Assembly (NCBI GenBank): GCA_023389195.1
Contig: JAEWET010000043.1
Location: forward strand, 76,118-140,117
DNA length: 64,000 bases
Direction of reading: 5' to 3'
DNA from: Aliihoeflea sp023389195
GTDB lineage: Bacteria > Pseudomonadota > Alphaproteobacteria > Rhizobiales > Rhizobiaceae
The translations under genes and the position numbers were made by a program. The notes below the pieces were generated by a model, which saw only the letters and a list, made by a program, of their open reading frames with translations, was not told the origin of the DNA and made no database searches. This document shows positions 29,032 through 38,948 of this stretch, piece after piece; within the stretch, counting starts at the first letter, position 1, and each line of letters begins with the position of its first letter.

Positions 29032-30366
29032 ATGACCCAGCCTCTGATCCTTCTGGTGGAAGACGACGCGACACTCGGGGCTTCGCTGCGCCAGCGGCTG
29101 GAACTCGAGGGTTTTCGCGTGTCCTGGGCGAGGACAGCGGACGAGGCGCTCGCCAGCCTGTCGAGGATCGAGCCGGCGATCATCCTGTCCGACATCCGGC
29201 TGCCGGATGGCGATGGCGAGACCGTCATGCGCCGGCATTTCGACCGACTCGGCCTCGTCCCGACGATCTTCATGACGGCATTCGGCGATATCGACCAGGC
29301 GGTCCGGCTGGTGCGCGACGGCGCGCTCGACTATGTCACCAAGCCGTTCGATCTCGACCGGCTCGTCGATACGCTTCGCGATCTGGCAAGCCGCAGCGCG
29401 ATGGCCAGTGAACCGCACTCGGACCCGTTCGCGACGAGCGCCGCGATGCGCCGTATCGGCGAGACGCTTTTGCGCGCAGCGGGGATCGACCTGCCCGTCT
29501 TGCTTCTGGGCGAAACGGGAACCGGCAAGGAGGTCGCCGCCCGTCATCTCCACCGGACGGGTCCTCGCGCGGCCCTGCCCTTCGTGCCCGTCAATTGCGG
29601 CGCGCTGCCCGGCGAACTCGCCGATTCGATGATCTTCGGCCATGAGCGCGGCTCGTTTACCGGGGCGGTCGGACAGCATCGGGGTTTTCTGGAGGAAGCC
29701 GAGGCGGGCACGCTGTTTCTCGACGAAATCGGCGATCTGCCGCTCAGCCTTCAGGTGAAATTGCTGCGCGTTCTCGAAACGCGCGAATTTCGCCGTCTCG
29801 GCGGCAGCGAGATGCGGACATTTACGGGCCGGATCGTTTGCGCGACCAACAGAAACCTCGAGGCCCTCGTTGCGGACGGATCGTTCCGCGAAGATCTCTG
29901 GTTCCGAATCAACGTCATAGGCTGCACGCTTCCACCGTTGCGCGAGCGTACCGACGGCATTCCGGACATGCTGCGAAGCTTCACGGCGGCGGCTGCAATG
30001 CGCATGGGCCGCCCGGCACCGACGATCGATGCGTCGGCCGTCGAGGCCGCGCTCGCCCATGGCTGGCCGGGAAACATCCGCGAGATGATCAATCGCGTCG
30101 ACCGTGCGGTCGCGCTCGGGAACGGGTCGACGCTTTCACAGCGCGACCTGTTTCCAGATGGCATCGGCAAGCCGGCCGGTTCATCGGAGACGGGGCCGGC
30201 CAGCGGTACGCTGTCGGACATTCGCGAGGCTGCCGAGCGCAGGCACATCGTCGCGGCTCTTGCCACGACGGGCAACTCGCCGAAGGAAGCGGCCGATCTC
30301 CTGGGTGTTTCGCGTACGACGCTGTGGGAGAAGATGCGCCGATATGGCATTGAGGCGGATGACTGA
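29032..30366 (+). CDS. NtrC-family sigma54-dependent response regulator
   Basis: Activator of 444 residues. It has a receiver domain with phosphorylatable Asp54 (LSDIRLPDGDG) and conserved TAFGD...TKPFD, then an AAA+ domain (about 130-370) with Walker A GETGTGKE and the sigma54-contact loop GSFTGA (207-212, usually GAFTGA). A Fis-type HTH lies at the C-terminus (SPKEAADLLGVSRTTLWEKM). It is the last gene of the Mrp operon and the likely ligand of the palindromes at 20902-20948, which would make the operon self-activating. Confidence 0.93.
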   Translation: MTQPLILLVEDDATLGASLRQRLELEGFRVSWARTADEALASLSRIEPAIILSDIRLPDGDGETVMRRHFDRLGLVPTIFMTAFGDIDQAVRLVRDGALDYVTKPFDLDRLVDTLRDLASRSAMASEPHSDPFATSAAMRRIGETLLRAAGIDLPVLLLGETGTGKEVAARHLHRTGPRAALPFVPVNCGALPGELADSMIFGHERGSFTGAVGQHRGFLEEAEAGTLFLDEIGDLPLSLQVKLLRVLETREFRRLGGSEMRTFTGRIVCATNRNLEALVADGSFREDLWFRINVIGCTLPPLRERTDGIPDMLRSFTAAAAMRMGRPAPTIDASAVEAALAHGWPGNIREMINRVDRAVALGNGSTLSQRDLFPDGIGKPAGSSETGPASGTLSDIREAAERRHIVAALATTGNSPKEAADLLGVSRTTLWEKMRRYGIEADD

Positions 30367-30395
30367 CGCGGCGCGTCCCGGATGCCGGAACGACG

Positions 30396-31586
30396 CTATG
30401 TCCGCTCGTCTGCGATGACCTTGCCGTCGTTCGGAAGGTCGCCGACGGGAACGATCTCGACGAGGCCCTTGAGCTTGGTGATCTCGGCGAGTTTGTGCGC
30501 CGCAGCGGCGGCCAGCGACTGGTCGGCATGTTCGATCTTCAGGACCATGGCGTCCTGCTCGTCCGCGCGCGTCACCACCAGGCGCATGCGACCGGAAATG
30601 CCCAGCGCCCTGCCGAGCGCGGCGACCTGCTCGGGGCGCACGAACATGCCCTTGACCTTGGTCGCCTGGTCGGCGCGGCCCATCCAGCCGGCGATGCGGC
30701 GACGGCTATTCGTGGAGGGCAGCGTACGCGACATGTCGCCGGTGGCAAACCGGATCAGCGGATAGTCGCGGTTGAGCCGGGTGACGACGATCTCGCCGAC
30801 CTCGCCGTCGGGCAGCGGATCGTCGGTGCCGGGGCGGACGATTTCCAGCACGACGCCGTCATTGACCGCCATGCCCTCCCCGCCATCCTCATAGGCGACG
30901 ATGCCGAGGTCGGCCGTGCCGTAGCACTGGACGACCGCGATGCCGCGTTCAACGAGGTCGGCGCGCAGGCTGGGCGGAAGCGCCGCGCCGGACACGACGG
31001 CCCGCCGGATCGGAGACGCGATGTCCGCCTCGCGGGCCTTATCAAGCAGGATTTTCAGGAAATCAGGGGTGCCGATGTAAACGGTCGGCTGAAACTGCAC
31101 CATCGCGACGAGCTGGTCGGCCGTGTTGCCGGGACCTGCCGGGATGACGGCGCAGCCGAGCGCATGGGCTCCGCTTTCGAACATCGCGCCTGCCGGCGTC
31201 AGATGGTAGGAAAACGTGTTGAGGACGATGTCCTGCGGCGTGACGCCGGCTGCCGCCAGAGCCTTTGCCGCGCCCCACCAATCCCTGCCGTGACCTTCCG
31301 GATCGAAAATCGGGCCGGGCGAGATGAAGAGCCTGGCGAGCAAACCGGCCGGCGTTGCCGTCAACCCGCCGAAGGGCGGCGCCTTGGCCTGCAGTTCGGC
31401 GAGTTCCGACTTGCGCAAGACCGGGACTGCGCCAAGCGCGTCTCGTGAGGTGAGCGCCGCGACATCGACGCCCGCGAGGCGCGCGGCCCAGAAGGGCTGG
31501 TGCTCTGCCGCGCGTGAAATCTGCGCCCGCATCGCAGCCAGAAGATCGGCGTCGCCGCCCGGCGCGATGTCTCGATGCTCGACCAT
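30396..31586 (-). CDS. PaaK-like phenylacetate/aryl-CoA ligase family protein
   Basis: Adenylate-forming acyl-CoA ligase of 396 residues (PaaK family, typically 430). It starts MVEHRDIAPG at 31586 after GGGAGA. Recognisable parts are FISPGPIFDPEG in the place of the usual Ser/Thr/Gly-rich nucleotide loop, QCYGTADLGIVAYE (adenine-binding), and LIRFATGDMSR, followed by the C-terminal hinge GRADQATKVKGMFVRP. It is the last gene of a Liv-type importer operon, so it probably activates the imported acid to its CoA ester. Confidence 0.85.
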   Translation of the reverse strand: MVEHRDIAPGGDADLLAAMRAQISRAAEHQPFWAARLAGVDVAALTSRDALGAVPVLRKSELAELQAKAPPFGGLTATPAGLLARLFISPGPIFDPEGHGRDWWGAAKALAAAGVTPQDIVLNTFSYHLTPAGAMFESGAHALGCAVIPAGPGNTADQLVAMVQFQPTVYIGTPDFLKILLDKAREADIASPIRRAVVSGAALPPSLRADLVERGIAVVQCYGTADLGIVAYEDGGEGMAVNDGVVLEIVRPGTDDPLPDGEVGEIVVTRLNRDYPLIRFATGDMSRTLPSTNSRRRIAGWMGRADQATKVKGMFVRPEQVAALGRALGISGRMRLVVTRADEQDAMVLKIEHADQSLAAAAAHKLAEITKLKGLVEIVPVGDLPNDGKVIADERT

Positions 31587-31611
31587 GCAATCTCCCTGCA
31601 GGTTCATGAAC

Positions 31612-32448
31612 TCAGGCCAGCCAGCGCTTGCGGCGCTTGTAATGCTTCACGTCCCGGAACGACTTGCGCCCCTCGCCGCCGACGCCGAGGTAGAACTCCT
31701 TGACGTCGTCGTTCTCGCGAAGCGCCTTGGCCTCGCCGTCGAGGACGACGCGGCCGGATTCGAGGATGTAGCCATATTTGGCGTAGCGCAGCGCGACATT
31801 GGTGTTCTGTTCGGCCAGCAGAAACGAGACGCCCTGCTCGTCGTTGAGCTTCTTCACAATCTCGAAGATTTCCTCGACGAGCTGCGGCGCGAGGCCCATG
31901 GACGGTTCGTCGAGCAGGATCATCTTCGGGCGCGACATCAGCGCCCGGCCGATCGCCGTCATCTGCTGTTCGCCGCCCGAGGTGTAGCCGGCCTGGCTGG
32001 TTCGACGTTCCCGCAGGCGCGGGAAATACTGATAGACGAGTTCGAGATCGTCGCGGATCGCCGCCGCGCCGTCCTTGCGGGTGAAGGCGCCGGTCATCAG
32101 ATTGTCCTCGACCGACAGATGACCGAAGCAATGTCGGCCTTCCATCACCTGAATGCAGCCGCGGCGCACCAGCGTGTTGGGCGACAGCGCCTGGACTTCC
32201 TGCCCCTCGAACAGGATCGAGCCCTTGGTGACCTCGCCGCGCTCGGCATGGAGAAGGTTGGAAATCGCCTTCAGCGTCGTCGTCTTGCCGGCGCCGTTGG
32301 CGCCGAGAATGGCAGTGATACCGCCGCGCGGAACCGACAGCGAGACGCCTTTCAGCACCAGAATGACGTGATCGTAGATCACTTCGATATTGTTGACCGC
32401 GAGGATCGGCTCGGCGGTATCGGGCGTGGGTGCGGTTGTTGGTGTCAT
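31612..32448 (-). CDS. livF: LivF-type branched-chain/aromatic-acid ABC ATPase
   Basis: ATPase of 278 residues for the HAAT-family importer. Walker A GANGAGKTTTL, signature SGGEQQMTAIGRAL, Walker B MILLDEPSMGLAP and H-loop-type LLAEQN are visible. The start at 32448 has GGAAACAGCG upstream; 32460 is an alternative. The region after residue 230, with extra basic residues (SFRDVKHYKRRKRW), is typical of Liv operons that carry acyl-CoA ligases. Confidence 0.9.
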   Translation of the reverse strand: MTPTTAPTPDTAEPILAVNNIEVIYDHVILVLKGVSLSVPRGGITAILGANGAGKTTTLKAISNLLHAERGEVTKGSILFEGQEVQALSPNTLVRRGCIQVMEGRHCFGHLSVEDNLMTGAFTRKDGAAAIRDDLELVYQYFPRLRERRTSQAGYTSGGEQQMTAIGRALMSRPKMILLDEPSMGLAPQLVEEIFEIVKKLNDEQGVSFLLAEQNTNVALRYAKYGYILESGRVVLDGEAKALRENDDVKEFYLGVGGEGRKSFRDVKHYKRRKRWLA

Positions 32449-32467
32449 CGCTGTTTCCATCACCTGG

Positions 32468-32500
32468 AAAAAAGCGCGGCGAGGAGGTTCCCCGCCGCGC
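32468..32500 (-). terminator. Intrinsic terminator between binding protein and livF
   Basis: On the reverse strand GCGCGGCG (32500-32493) pairs with CGCCGCGC (32481-32474), followed by six T (complement of 32468-32473). It lies between the solute-binding-protein gene and livF and should reduce expression of livF and the ligase relative to the binding protein. Confidence 0.85.
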
Positions 32501-32510
32501 GTGACTTGTC

Positions 32511-33824
32511 CTATTCGGCGCAGTCGTCGTTCATCTGCCAGGGCTGGTTGGCGGCCGCGTAGTCTGCGGAGGCCTTCTCGACCAGCGGATCGATGACAGC
32601 ACGATCGGCCGTCATCAGGTCGGAGACCTTGACGAACTTGGTGCCGTCCCACTCGATCATCCAGGCGCTGGCGTGGCCGGTGTGGTTCGAGCAGCTCATG
32701 GCGAAGGGCGCCATCATCTCCTCGGCGCCCAGCTCGGCAAGGCGGGCCTCGTCGAGGTTGACGCTTTCCAGGCCCTTGCGGAGCTGTTCCTGATTGATCA
32801 TCGGCGTGCCGGCTTCCGCCTGCGCGGCTTCCACTGCCTCCGCCAGGATGACCGACATCAGGATGCCGCGCTGATAGGCGGTGGTGTCGAACTCGCCGGC
32901 GCCCTGGTTGAGCTGCGACTTGCCGGCATCGACGACGTGCGTCTTCACGTCCTGCATGAGCTTGGATTCGGAATCGACGAAATTCCACGACAAGGCACGG
33001 TAGCCCTTGGCCTGTTCGCCGACGAGCTTCAGGTCGGGCTCATGCGCCCCCCACCAGACGCTGACGAACTGCTCCATCGGGTAGCGCGTCTTGACCGCCT
33101 CGGTGATGGCGCCGGCATTCATCGCGCCCCAGCCCCACATGATGACGAAGTCAGGCCGCTCGCGGCGGATCTGCAGCCACTGGGCCGACTGGTTCTGCAT
33201 CTCGGTCAGGCCGACCGGGATCGGCAGCAGTTCGAAGCCGTGGGTTCCGGCCATCGCTTCCAGGAGCGGCAGTGGCTCCTTGCCATAGGGGTGGTCGAGG
33301 TGGAGGAAGGCGATCTTCTTGCCGTCGAGGCTGTCGAGATTGCCGTCCGCAACGGCCTGCATGATCATCGACGCACCGTCCCAATAGGAGGTCGGCGGGT
33401 TGAATGCCCATTTGAAGGTCTTGCCGTCCTGCATCGCCGAGAAGCCGTAGCCAGGCGCGAACATGGGGATTTCGTCGACATTGGTGCGCGGAAGCACCTG
33501 AAGCGTGATGCCGGTCGACCACGGCTGCGTGACAAGCGCGCCTTCCGACTTCAGCTTCTCGTAGCACTCGACGCCCTTTTCGGTGTTGTAGCCGGTCTCG
33601 CATTCCTCAAATGCGATCCTGACCCCGCCGATGCCGCCGTCGCGCTCGTTGAGCATGGTCATGTAGTCGAGCTGGCCGTTCATGTGCGGCGTGCCGGTCG
33701 CCGCGAACGGGCCGGTCCGGTAGGACATGTTGGGCAGCTTCAACACTTCCTGCGCGAAGGCCGGCGCGGCGATGCCGGCCGCAAGGATGCCGGCCGCAAG
33801 GGCCGTTACGTGCTTCATTTTCAT
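32511..33824 (-). CDS. LivK-type periplasmic substrate-binding protein
   Basis: Periplasmic type I solute-binding protein of 437 residues, longer than amino-acid LivK (about 370) and nearer to the aromatic-acid-binding branch. It has a Sec signal peptide (LAAGILAAGIAAPAFAQ) and a start at 33824 after GGAGGAGCG. An intrinsic terminator follows the stop. Together with two acyl-CoA ligases in the operon this suggests a carboxylic-acid ligand; the exact ligand is not readable. Confidence 0.88.
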   Translation of the reverse strand: MKMKHVTALAAGILAAGIAAPAFAQEVLKLPNMSYRTGPFAATGTPHMNGQLDYMTMLNERDGGIGGVRIAFEECETGYNTEKGVECYEKLKSEGALVTQPWSTGITLQVLPRTNVDEIPMFAPGYGFSAMQDGKTFKWAFNPPTSYWDGASMIMQAVADGNLDSLDGKKIAFLHLDHPYGKEPLPLLEAMAGTHGFELLPIPVGLTEMQNQSAQWLQIRRERPDFVIMWGWGAMNAGAITEAVKTRYPMEQFVSVWWGAHEPDLKLVGEQAKGYRALSWNFVDSESKLMQDVKTHVVDAGKSQLNQGAGEFDTTAYQRGILMSVILAEAVEAAQAEAGTPMINQEQLRKGLESVNLDEARLAELGAEEMMAPFAMSCSNHTGHASAWMIEWDGTKFVKVSDLMTADRAVIDPLVEKASADYAAANQPWQMNDDCAE

Positions 33825-33887
33825 CAGTCGCTCCTCCACATTCGCCCGTATCGGGCTTTGCCTAAATCAACCCGCACCGCTCTCTCC

Positions 33888-34964
33888 TCAGTGCGGGAAT
33901 GGCCAGATGATCAGCTTTTCACGGATGACGGCCCAGAACCGCGCGAGCCCGTGCGGCTCGACGATCAGGAAGCCGATGATCAGCGCGCCGATGATCATGG
34001 TGTTCAGATGCTCGACCATGGCCGAGGAAATTGGCAGGCCGAACATGGCCGGTACTGTGCCGATGATGACCGGCAGCGCGACGATCAGCAGCGCGCCGAG
34101 ATAGTTGCCCAGGATCGAGCCCAGCCCGCCGATGATGGCGATGAAGAGCACCCGGAACGATAGCTGGATGTCGAACAGGTCGGCCTCGGCCGCGCCGCGC
34201 CACAGGAACACGAAGAGCGCGCCGGCGATGCCGACGATGTAGGACGAGACAAAGAAGGCCGACAGCTTGGCTTTCATCAGGTTGATGCCGACGAGTTCGG
34301 CCGCGATATCCATGTCGCGGACGGCCTTCCAGGTGCGCCCGATGCGGCCGCGCGTGACGTTGATCGCCAGGAAAGTCACGATGCAGACGACGGACAGGAC
34401 GACGAAATACTGGCTCATTGCCGACGCGCGCGCACCCGTCACGGTGATCCCGAACATCTGCGTGTTCGGCACCTGGATCGCGCCCGAGGCATTGTAGTTG
34501 TAGAGCCAGCCCCATTTCTGGAACAGCCAGACGAGGAAGAACTGCGCGGCGAGCGTCGCGATGGCGAGGTAGAAGCCCTTGATACGAAGCGACGGCAGGC
34601 CGAAAGCGACACCGACTGCGGCCGAGAAGAAGCCGGAAAGGGCGATCGCCACGATGATGTTCAGCTCGGGGAAGATCGTCACGATCTTATAGCAGGCATA
34701 GGCGCCTACGCCCATGAACGCGCCGGTGCCAAGCGAAAGCTGGCCGGCATAGCCGGTCAGGATATTCAGCCCGAGCGCAGCCAGTGCATAGATCAACACC
34801 GGGATCAAAAGCGCGCGGAACATGAAGTCGCTCGCCGTCAGCGGGAAGACGACGAAGGCGACGATCAGGACAAGGGCGAGCAGCCACGCATCCTGCTTGA
34901 CCGGAAAGAGGGCGTAATCCGCCTGATAGCTGGTCTTGTACTGGCCGGCGACGCGATAGAACAT
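33888..34964 (-). CDS. livM: LivM-type ABC permease
   Basis: Membrane permease of 358 residues with about nine helices. The family motif GLNILTGYAGQLSLGTGAFMGVGAY lies near residue 65 and GGLGSILGNYLGALL near residue 280. It is 3 nt downstream of livH, so the two are coupled. Confidence 0.93.
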   Translation of the reverse strand: MFYRVAGQYKTSYQADYALFPVKQDAWLLALVLIVAFVVFPLTASDFMFRALLIPVLIYALAALGLNILTGYAGQLSLGTGAFMGVGAYACYKIVTIFPELNIIVAIALSGFFSAAVGVAFGLPSLRIKGFYLAIATLAAQFFLVWLFQKWGWLYNYNASGAIQVPNTQMFGITVTGARASAMSQYFVVLSVVCIVTFLAINVTRGRIGRTWKAVRDMDIAAELVGINLMKAKLSAFFVSSYIVGIAGALFVFLWRGAAEADLFDIQLSFRVLFIAIIGGLGSILGNYLGALLIVALPVIIGTVPAMFGLPISSAMVEHLNTMIIGALIIGFLIVEPHGLARFWAVIREKLIIWPFPH

Positions 34965-34967
34965 GGA

Positions 34968-35927
34968 CTACACCCGCTCGATGATTTTTTCGCCGAAGAG
35001 CCCCTGCGGGCGCACCAGAAGCACGAGCAGCGCCAGAACGTAGGCGAACCAGGCTTCCGTATTGCCGCCGAGAAGCGGCTGGCCCCAGTAGATTTCGAAG
35101 ACCTTCTCGAGGACACCGATGGCAAGGCCGCCGACGATCGCGCCGGTGACGCTTTCGAGGCCGCCGAGCATCAGCACCGGCAGCGCCTTCAGCGCGATGA
35201 CTTCCAGCGCGAAGGAGACGCCGGCGCGCGCGCCCCAGACGATACCCGTCGCCAACGCGATGATACCGGAGATGAACCAGACGATGACCCAGATGGTGGA
35301 CAGCGAGATGCCGACGGAGAGCGCCGCCTGGTGATCATCGCCGAGCGCGCGGATGGCGCGGCCCATCTTGGACTTGTTGAGGAAGACGAGGAGCGCGATG
35401 ACGAGGAGTACCGCGCCGACGACGGCCGTCACGTCCTTCTGCTCGATCGAGACGAAGCCGCCGAAGGGCTCCATGATCCAGCTTCCGGTGGGAATGCCGA
35501 GTTCGGAGGTGATCATCACCTTGTTCTCGCCGCCGAAGATCGTTTCGCCGAGCCCGATCAGGAACAGCGTCACGCCGATCGTCGCCATGAAGAGGATGAT
35601 GTCGGGCTGGTTGACGAGCGGGCGCAGGACGACGCGCTCGATGGCGACGGCTAGGAAGAACATGACGACGAGCGTGAGCGGGACGGCAAGCAACGCCGGC
35701 ACGCCGCGCTCATGCAGGCCGACGAGGGTCAGCGCCGCGAAGACGACCATGATGCCTTGCGCGAAATTGAAGATGCGCGAGGACTTGAAAATCAGGACGA
35801 AGCCGAGCGCGATGAGCGCGTAGAGGACGCCCGAGACGAGCCCCTCCCAGACGACCTGGAGGAAGAAGTCGGGCGCGGCGACCATGTCGGCGAAAGGCGC
35901 CACGAAGATCGAATGCAAGCGTTCCAT
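34968..35927 (-). CDS. livH: LivH-type ABC permease
   Basis: Membrane permease of 319 residues, partner of LivM. Typical elements are LYALIALGFVLIFKSSRIFNFAQGIMV near the N-terminus and MLGGLESVTGAIVGGLAIG near residue 245. It starts 20 nt after livG. Confidence 0.93.
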   Translation of the reverse strand: MERLHSIFVAPFADMVAAPDFFLQVVWEGLVSGVLYALIALGFVLIFKSSRIFNFAQGIMVVFAALTLVGLHERGVPALLAVPLTLVVMFFLAVAIERVVLRPLVNQPDIILFMATIGVTLFLIGLGETIFGGENKVMITSELGIPTGSWIMEPFGGFVSIEQKDVTAVVGAVLLVIALLVFLNKSKMGRAIRALGDDHQAALSVGISLSTIWVIVWFISGIIALATGIVWGARAGVSFALEVIALKALPVLMLGGLESVTGAIVGGLAIGVLEKVFEIYWGQPLLGGNTEAWFAYVLALLVLLVRPQGLFGEKIIERV

Positions 35928-35947
35928 TCAAAAGTCCTTCCGGTCGC

Positions 35948-36775
35948 TCAATGCGGCACGCCGAGATAGGCGTCGATGACGGCCTGGTTGTTCTTGACCT
36001 CTTCGGGCGGCCCGTCGGCGATCTTCTTGCCGTAGTCGAGCACCACGACGCGGTCGGACAGATCCATGACCACGCCCATGTCGTGCTCGATCAGCGCGAT
36101 CGTCGTTCCGCGCTGCTGGTTCACGTCGAGGATGAAGCGGCTCATGTCCTCCTTCTCCTCCAGATTCATGCCGGCCATCGGCTCGTCGAGGAGTAGAAGG
36201 GAGGGTTCCATCGCCAGCGCGCGGCCGAGCTCGACGCGCTTTTGCAGGCCGTAGGGCAGTTTGCCGACCGGTGTGCGGCGGATGTGCTCGATCTCGAGGA
36301 AGTCGATGATTTCCTCGACCTTCTCGCGATGCTCGATCTCCTCGGCAAGCGCCGGACCGTGCCACAGCATCTGCCAGCCGATAGAGCGCTTCATCTTGAC
36401 CGAGCGCCCCGCCATGATGTTGTCGAGCGTCGACATGCCCTTGAAGAGTGCGACGTTCTGGAAGGTGCGCGCGATGCCCTGGCGCACGGCGTGGTGCGGC
36501 TTCATCGCGCGCCGCTCCTTGCCGCGAAAGGTGATGGTGCCGACCTGCGGGGTGTAGAAGCCGTTGATGACGTTCAGCATCGACGTCTTGCCGGCACCGT
36601 TCGGGCCGATGATGGCGCGGATCTCGCCCTTCCGGACATCGAAGGAGATGTCGGTGATCGCCTTGACGCCGCCGAAGGAGAGCGAAACGTTCTTCACCTC
36701 CATCAGCGTGGCGCCCTTGGCGATGCCGTCATCGTCCGGTGCGACGATGATGTGATGATCGGGATGGGCGTTCAT
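35948..36775 (-). CDS. livG: LivG-type ABC ATPase
   Basis: ATPase of 275 residues. Walker A is GPNGAGKTSML. The signature reads LPYGLQKRVELGRAL, the degenerate form usual in LivG. Walker B is LLLLDEPMAGMN and the H-loop LIEHDM. It overlaps the upstream acyl-CoA synthetase gene by ATGA (36772-36775). Confidence 0.95.
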   Translation of the reverse strand: MNAHPDHHIIVAPDDDGIAKGATLMEVKNVSLSFGGVKAITDISFDVRKGEIRAIIGPNGAGKTSMLNVINGFYTPQVGTITFRGKERRAMKPHHAVRQGIARTFQNVALFKGMSTLDNIMAGRSVKMKRSIGWQMLWHGPALAEEIEHREKVEEIIDFLEIEHIRRTPVGKLPYGLQKRVELGRALAMEPSLLLLDEPMAGMNLEEKEDMSRFILDVNQQRGTTIALIEHDMGVVMDLSDRVVVLDYGKKIADGPPEEVKNNQAVIDAYLGVPH

Positions 36776-38745
36776 TCGGCGGCCTCCCGCACCGGGTGCG
36801 CGGCGCCGAAGACGGGCGCGTCGACGATCTTCACATTGGCGCTGATCCGGCCCTTGCGTCCGTCCTCGTAAGTCACTTCGGTCTCGACGAATTTCTGCGT
36901 CGACCCGTCATAGAGCGCCTCGATCAGCGGCGCGTAGCGTTCGGCGACGAAGGAGCGGCGCACCTTCTGGGTGCGCGTCAGTTCGCCATCGTCGGCGTCC
37001 AGTTCCTTGTGCAGGATCAGGAACCGTCGGATCTGCGCCGCGGCCATCATCGGTTCGGCCGAAAGCCGCCGGTTCGTCTCCTCGACGTTCTGCGAGATCA
37101 TCTCGTAGACGAGCGGGTGGCCGGCGAGCTCCTGATAGGACGCATAGGCGATGTTGTTGCGCTCGGCCCAGTTGCCGACCGCCTGGAGATCGATATTGAC
37201 GAAGGCCGTCGCGAATTCGCGCCCGTCGCCATAGGCAACCGCTTCCTTGATGTTGGGGAAGAACTTCAACATGTTCTCGAGATATTTCGGCGCGAAGAGC
37301 GCACCGCTCGACAGTTTGCCGACGTCCTTCGCGCGGTCGATGATCTTCAGCTGGCCATCCGTATCGAAGAAGCCCGCATCGCCGGTCTTCACATAGCCGT
37401 CCGGCGTCATCGTCTCTGCGGTCTTCTCGTCTTCCAGATAATAGCCGGAGAACATGCCGGGCGAGCGGAACTGCACTTCACCATCCTCGGAAATGCGGAT
37501 GTCGACATTGGGCGCGGGCGGGCCGACCGTATCCGAACGAACTTCGCCATCCTTCTGGCACGTCACGTAGAGAAACGCTTCGGTCTGGCCGTAGAGTTGC
37601 TTCAGATTGACGCCCAGCGCCCGGAAGAAGGAGAAGAGGTCCGAGCCAATCGCCTCGCCCGCGGTATAGGCGACGCGGATGTTCGACAGGCCGAGCACAT
37701 TCTTGAGCGGGCCATAGACGAGGATTTCGCCGATCGCGTAGGATGCACGCGCGGATGCGGGAACGCTGCGGCCTTCGAGGATCGCCTCGCCATATTTGCG
37801 CGCGACGTCGATATAGTGGCGGTAGATGCGCTGCTTGAGCTTGCCGGCGTCTTCCATTCGGATGGTGATCGACGTCAAAAGCCCCTCGAAGACGCGCGGC
37901 GGTGCGAAGTAGAATGTCGGCGCTAGTTCGCGCAAATCCTGCGCGACCGTCTGGCTGCTTTCGGGGCACGCCATGCAGAAGCCGGCGACATAGCCCTGCG
38001 CATAGTTCAGATAGTGATCGCCGACCCAGGCGAGCGGCAGATACGCGAGGACGCTGTCCGTTTCGGTCAGCCGGTCGAAGGCGACCGTGTCCTGCGCCGC
38101 CTTGACCGCGTTCTTCGCCTTCAGCATCACGCCCTTGGAGCGCCCGGTCGTGCCGGACGTATAGAGCATGATCGAGACATCGTCGCCGGAAGCACTGCGG
38201 ATCGCCTCTTCCCAGCGTTCCGCAACCTGCCCGTCGCCCGATTGGGCCCGCCGGCCCATCTCCTGGACGTCCTCGAAATCATGAAGGGCGCGCTTGTCGT
38301 AGTCGGTCAGGCCGCGCGGTTCGTCATAGATGACGGCCTGAAGCGAGGTCAGCCGGTCCGCGAAGCTGTTGAGCTTGTCGACCTGTTCCTGGTCCTGCAC
38401 GACGGCGAAGCGTACATCGGCGTGCGACAAGACATAGGACAATTCGTCGGCGACGGCATCGGCATAGACCGGCACTGGCACGCCGCCCAGCGACTGCACG
38501 GCACAAACCGCCCAATAGAGCTTCGGCCGGTTGGCGCCGATGATGGCGACGCGGTCGCCGTGCCGGACGCCGAGCGTGGCGAGGCCGGTCGCGAAATCGC
38601 GAATAGCGTCGCGTTGCTGGCTCCACGTCCAGCTTTGCCAGATGCCGCGATCCTTGTGGCGCATGGCCGGACGCGTCCCGAACATCTCCGCATTGCGCAG
38701 AAGATATTTCGGAAACGTATCGGGCAAGGTTTGAGCCTCAGCCAA
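36772..38745 (-). CDS. Long-chain acyl-CoA synthetase (AMP-binding family)
   Basis: Adenylate-forming acyl-CoA synthetase of 657 residues. P-loop YTSGTTGRSKGVM, the adenine motif QLYGQTEAF and the hinge region YVKTGDAGFFDTDGQLKIIDRAKD are clear. Length and core match the long-chain fatty-acid group. The best start is TTG at 38745, after GGAGGAACGAGA; the open frame runs further upstream without family sequence. It heads the Liv importer operon, giving a transporter with a ligase gene at each end. Confidence 0.9.
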   Translation of the reverse strand: MAEAQTLPDTFPKYLLRNAEMFGTRPAMRHKDRGIWQSWTWSQQRDAIRDFATGLATLGVRHGDRVAIIGANRPKLYWAVCAVQSLGGVPVPVYADAVADELSYVLSHADVRFAVVQDQEQVDKLNSFADRLTSLQAVIYDEPRGLTDYDKRALHDFEDVQEMGRRAQSGDGQVAERWEEAIRSASGDDVSIMLYTSGTTGRSKGVMLKAKNAVKAAQDTVAFDRLTETDSVLAYLPLAWVGDHYLNYAQGYVAGFCMACPESSQTVAQDLRELAPTFYFAPPRVFEGLLTSITIRMEDAGKLKQRIYRHYIDVARKYGEAILEGRSVPASARASYAIGEILVYGPLKNVLGLSNIRVAYTAGEAIGSDLFSFFRALGVNLKQLYGQTEAFLYVTCQKDGEVRSDTVGPPAPNVDIRISEDGEVQFRSPGMFSGYYLEDEKTAETMTPDGYVKTGDAGFFDTDGQLKIIDRAKDVGKLSSGALFAPKYLENMLKFFPNIKEAVAYGDGREFATAFVNIDLQAVGNWAERNNIAYASYQELAGHPLVYEMISQNVEETNRRLSAEPMMAAAQIRRFLILHKELDADDGELTRTQKVRRSFVAERYAPLIEALYDGSTQKFVETEVTYEDGRKGRISANVKIVDAPVFGAAHPVREAAE

Positions 38746-38948
38746 TCTCGTTCCTCCTCGGACGACGTTGCGCCCGTTCCTCCCGGGGTATGCCCCCTGT
38801 TCTTGACGAGGAAAGTTCCACGAATCGAAGACGCGTTCAACTTGCGCCTTGACAGACAGATCGACTGATAGTCTCTTTGATCGGCAGCGCGTGTGACCCG
38901 CCAACGATTTCCGGGTAACGGTCTACACGTTCCTGCCAGTATCCCACC
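38746..38948. promoter_or_regulatory. Promoter region of the acyl-CoA synthetase/Liv operon
   Basis: A 203-bp non-coding gap between the Crp/Fnr gene and the operon. It contains GACTgatAGTC and neighbouring AT-richer sequence (about 38848-38885) but no convincing Crp/Fnr dyad (TTGAT-N4-ATCAA) or -35/-10 pair. The adjacent regulator is the obvious candidate controller. Confidence 0.35.
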
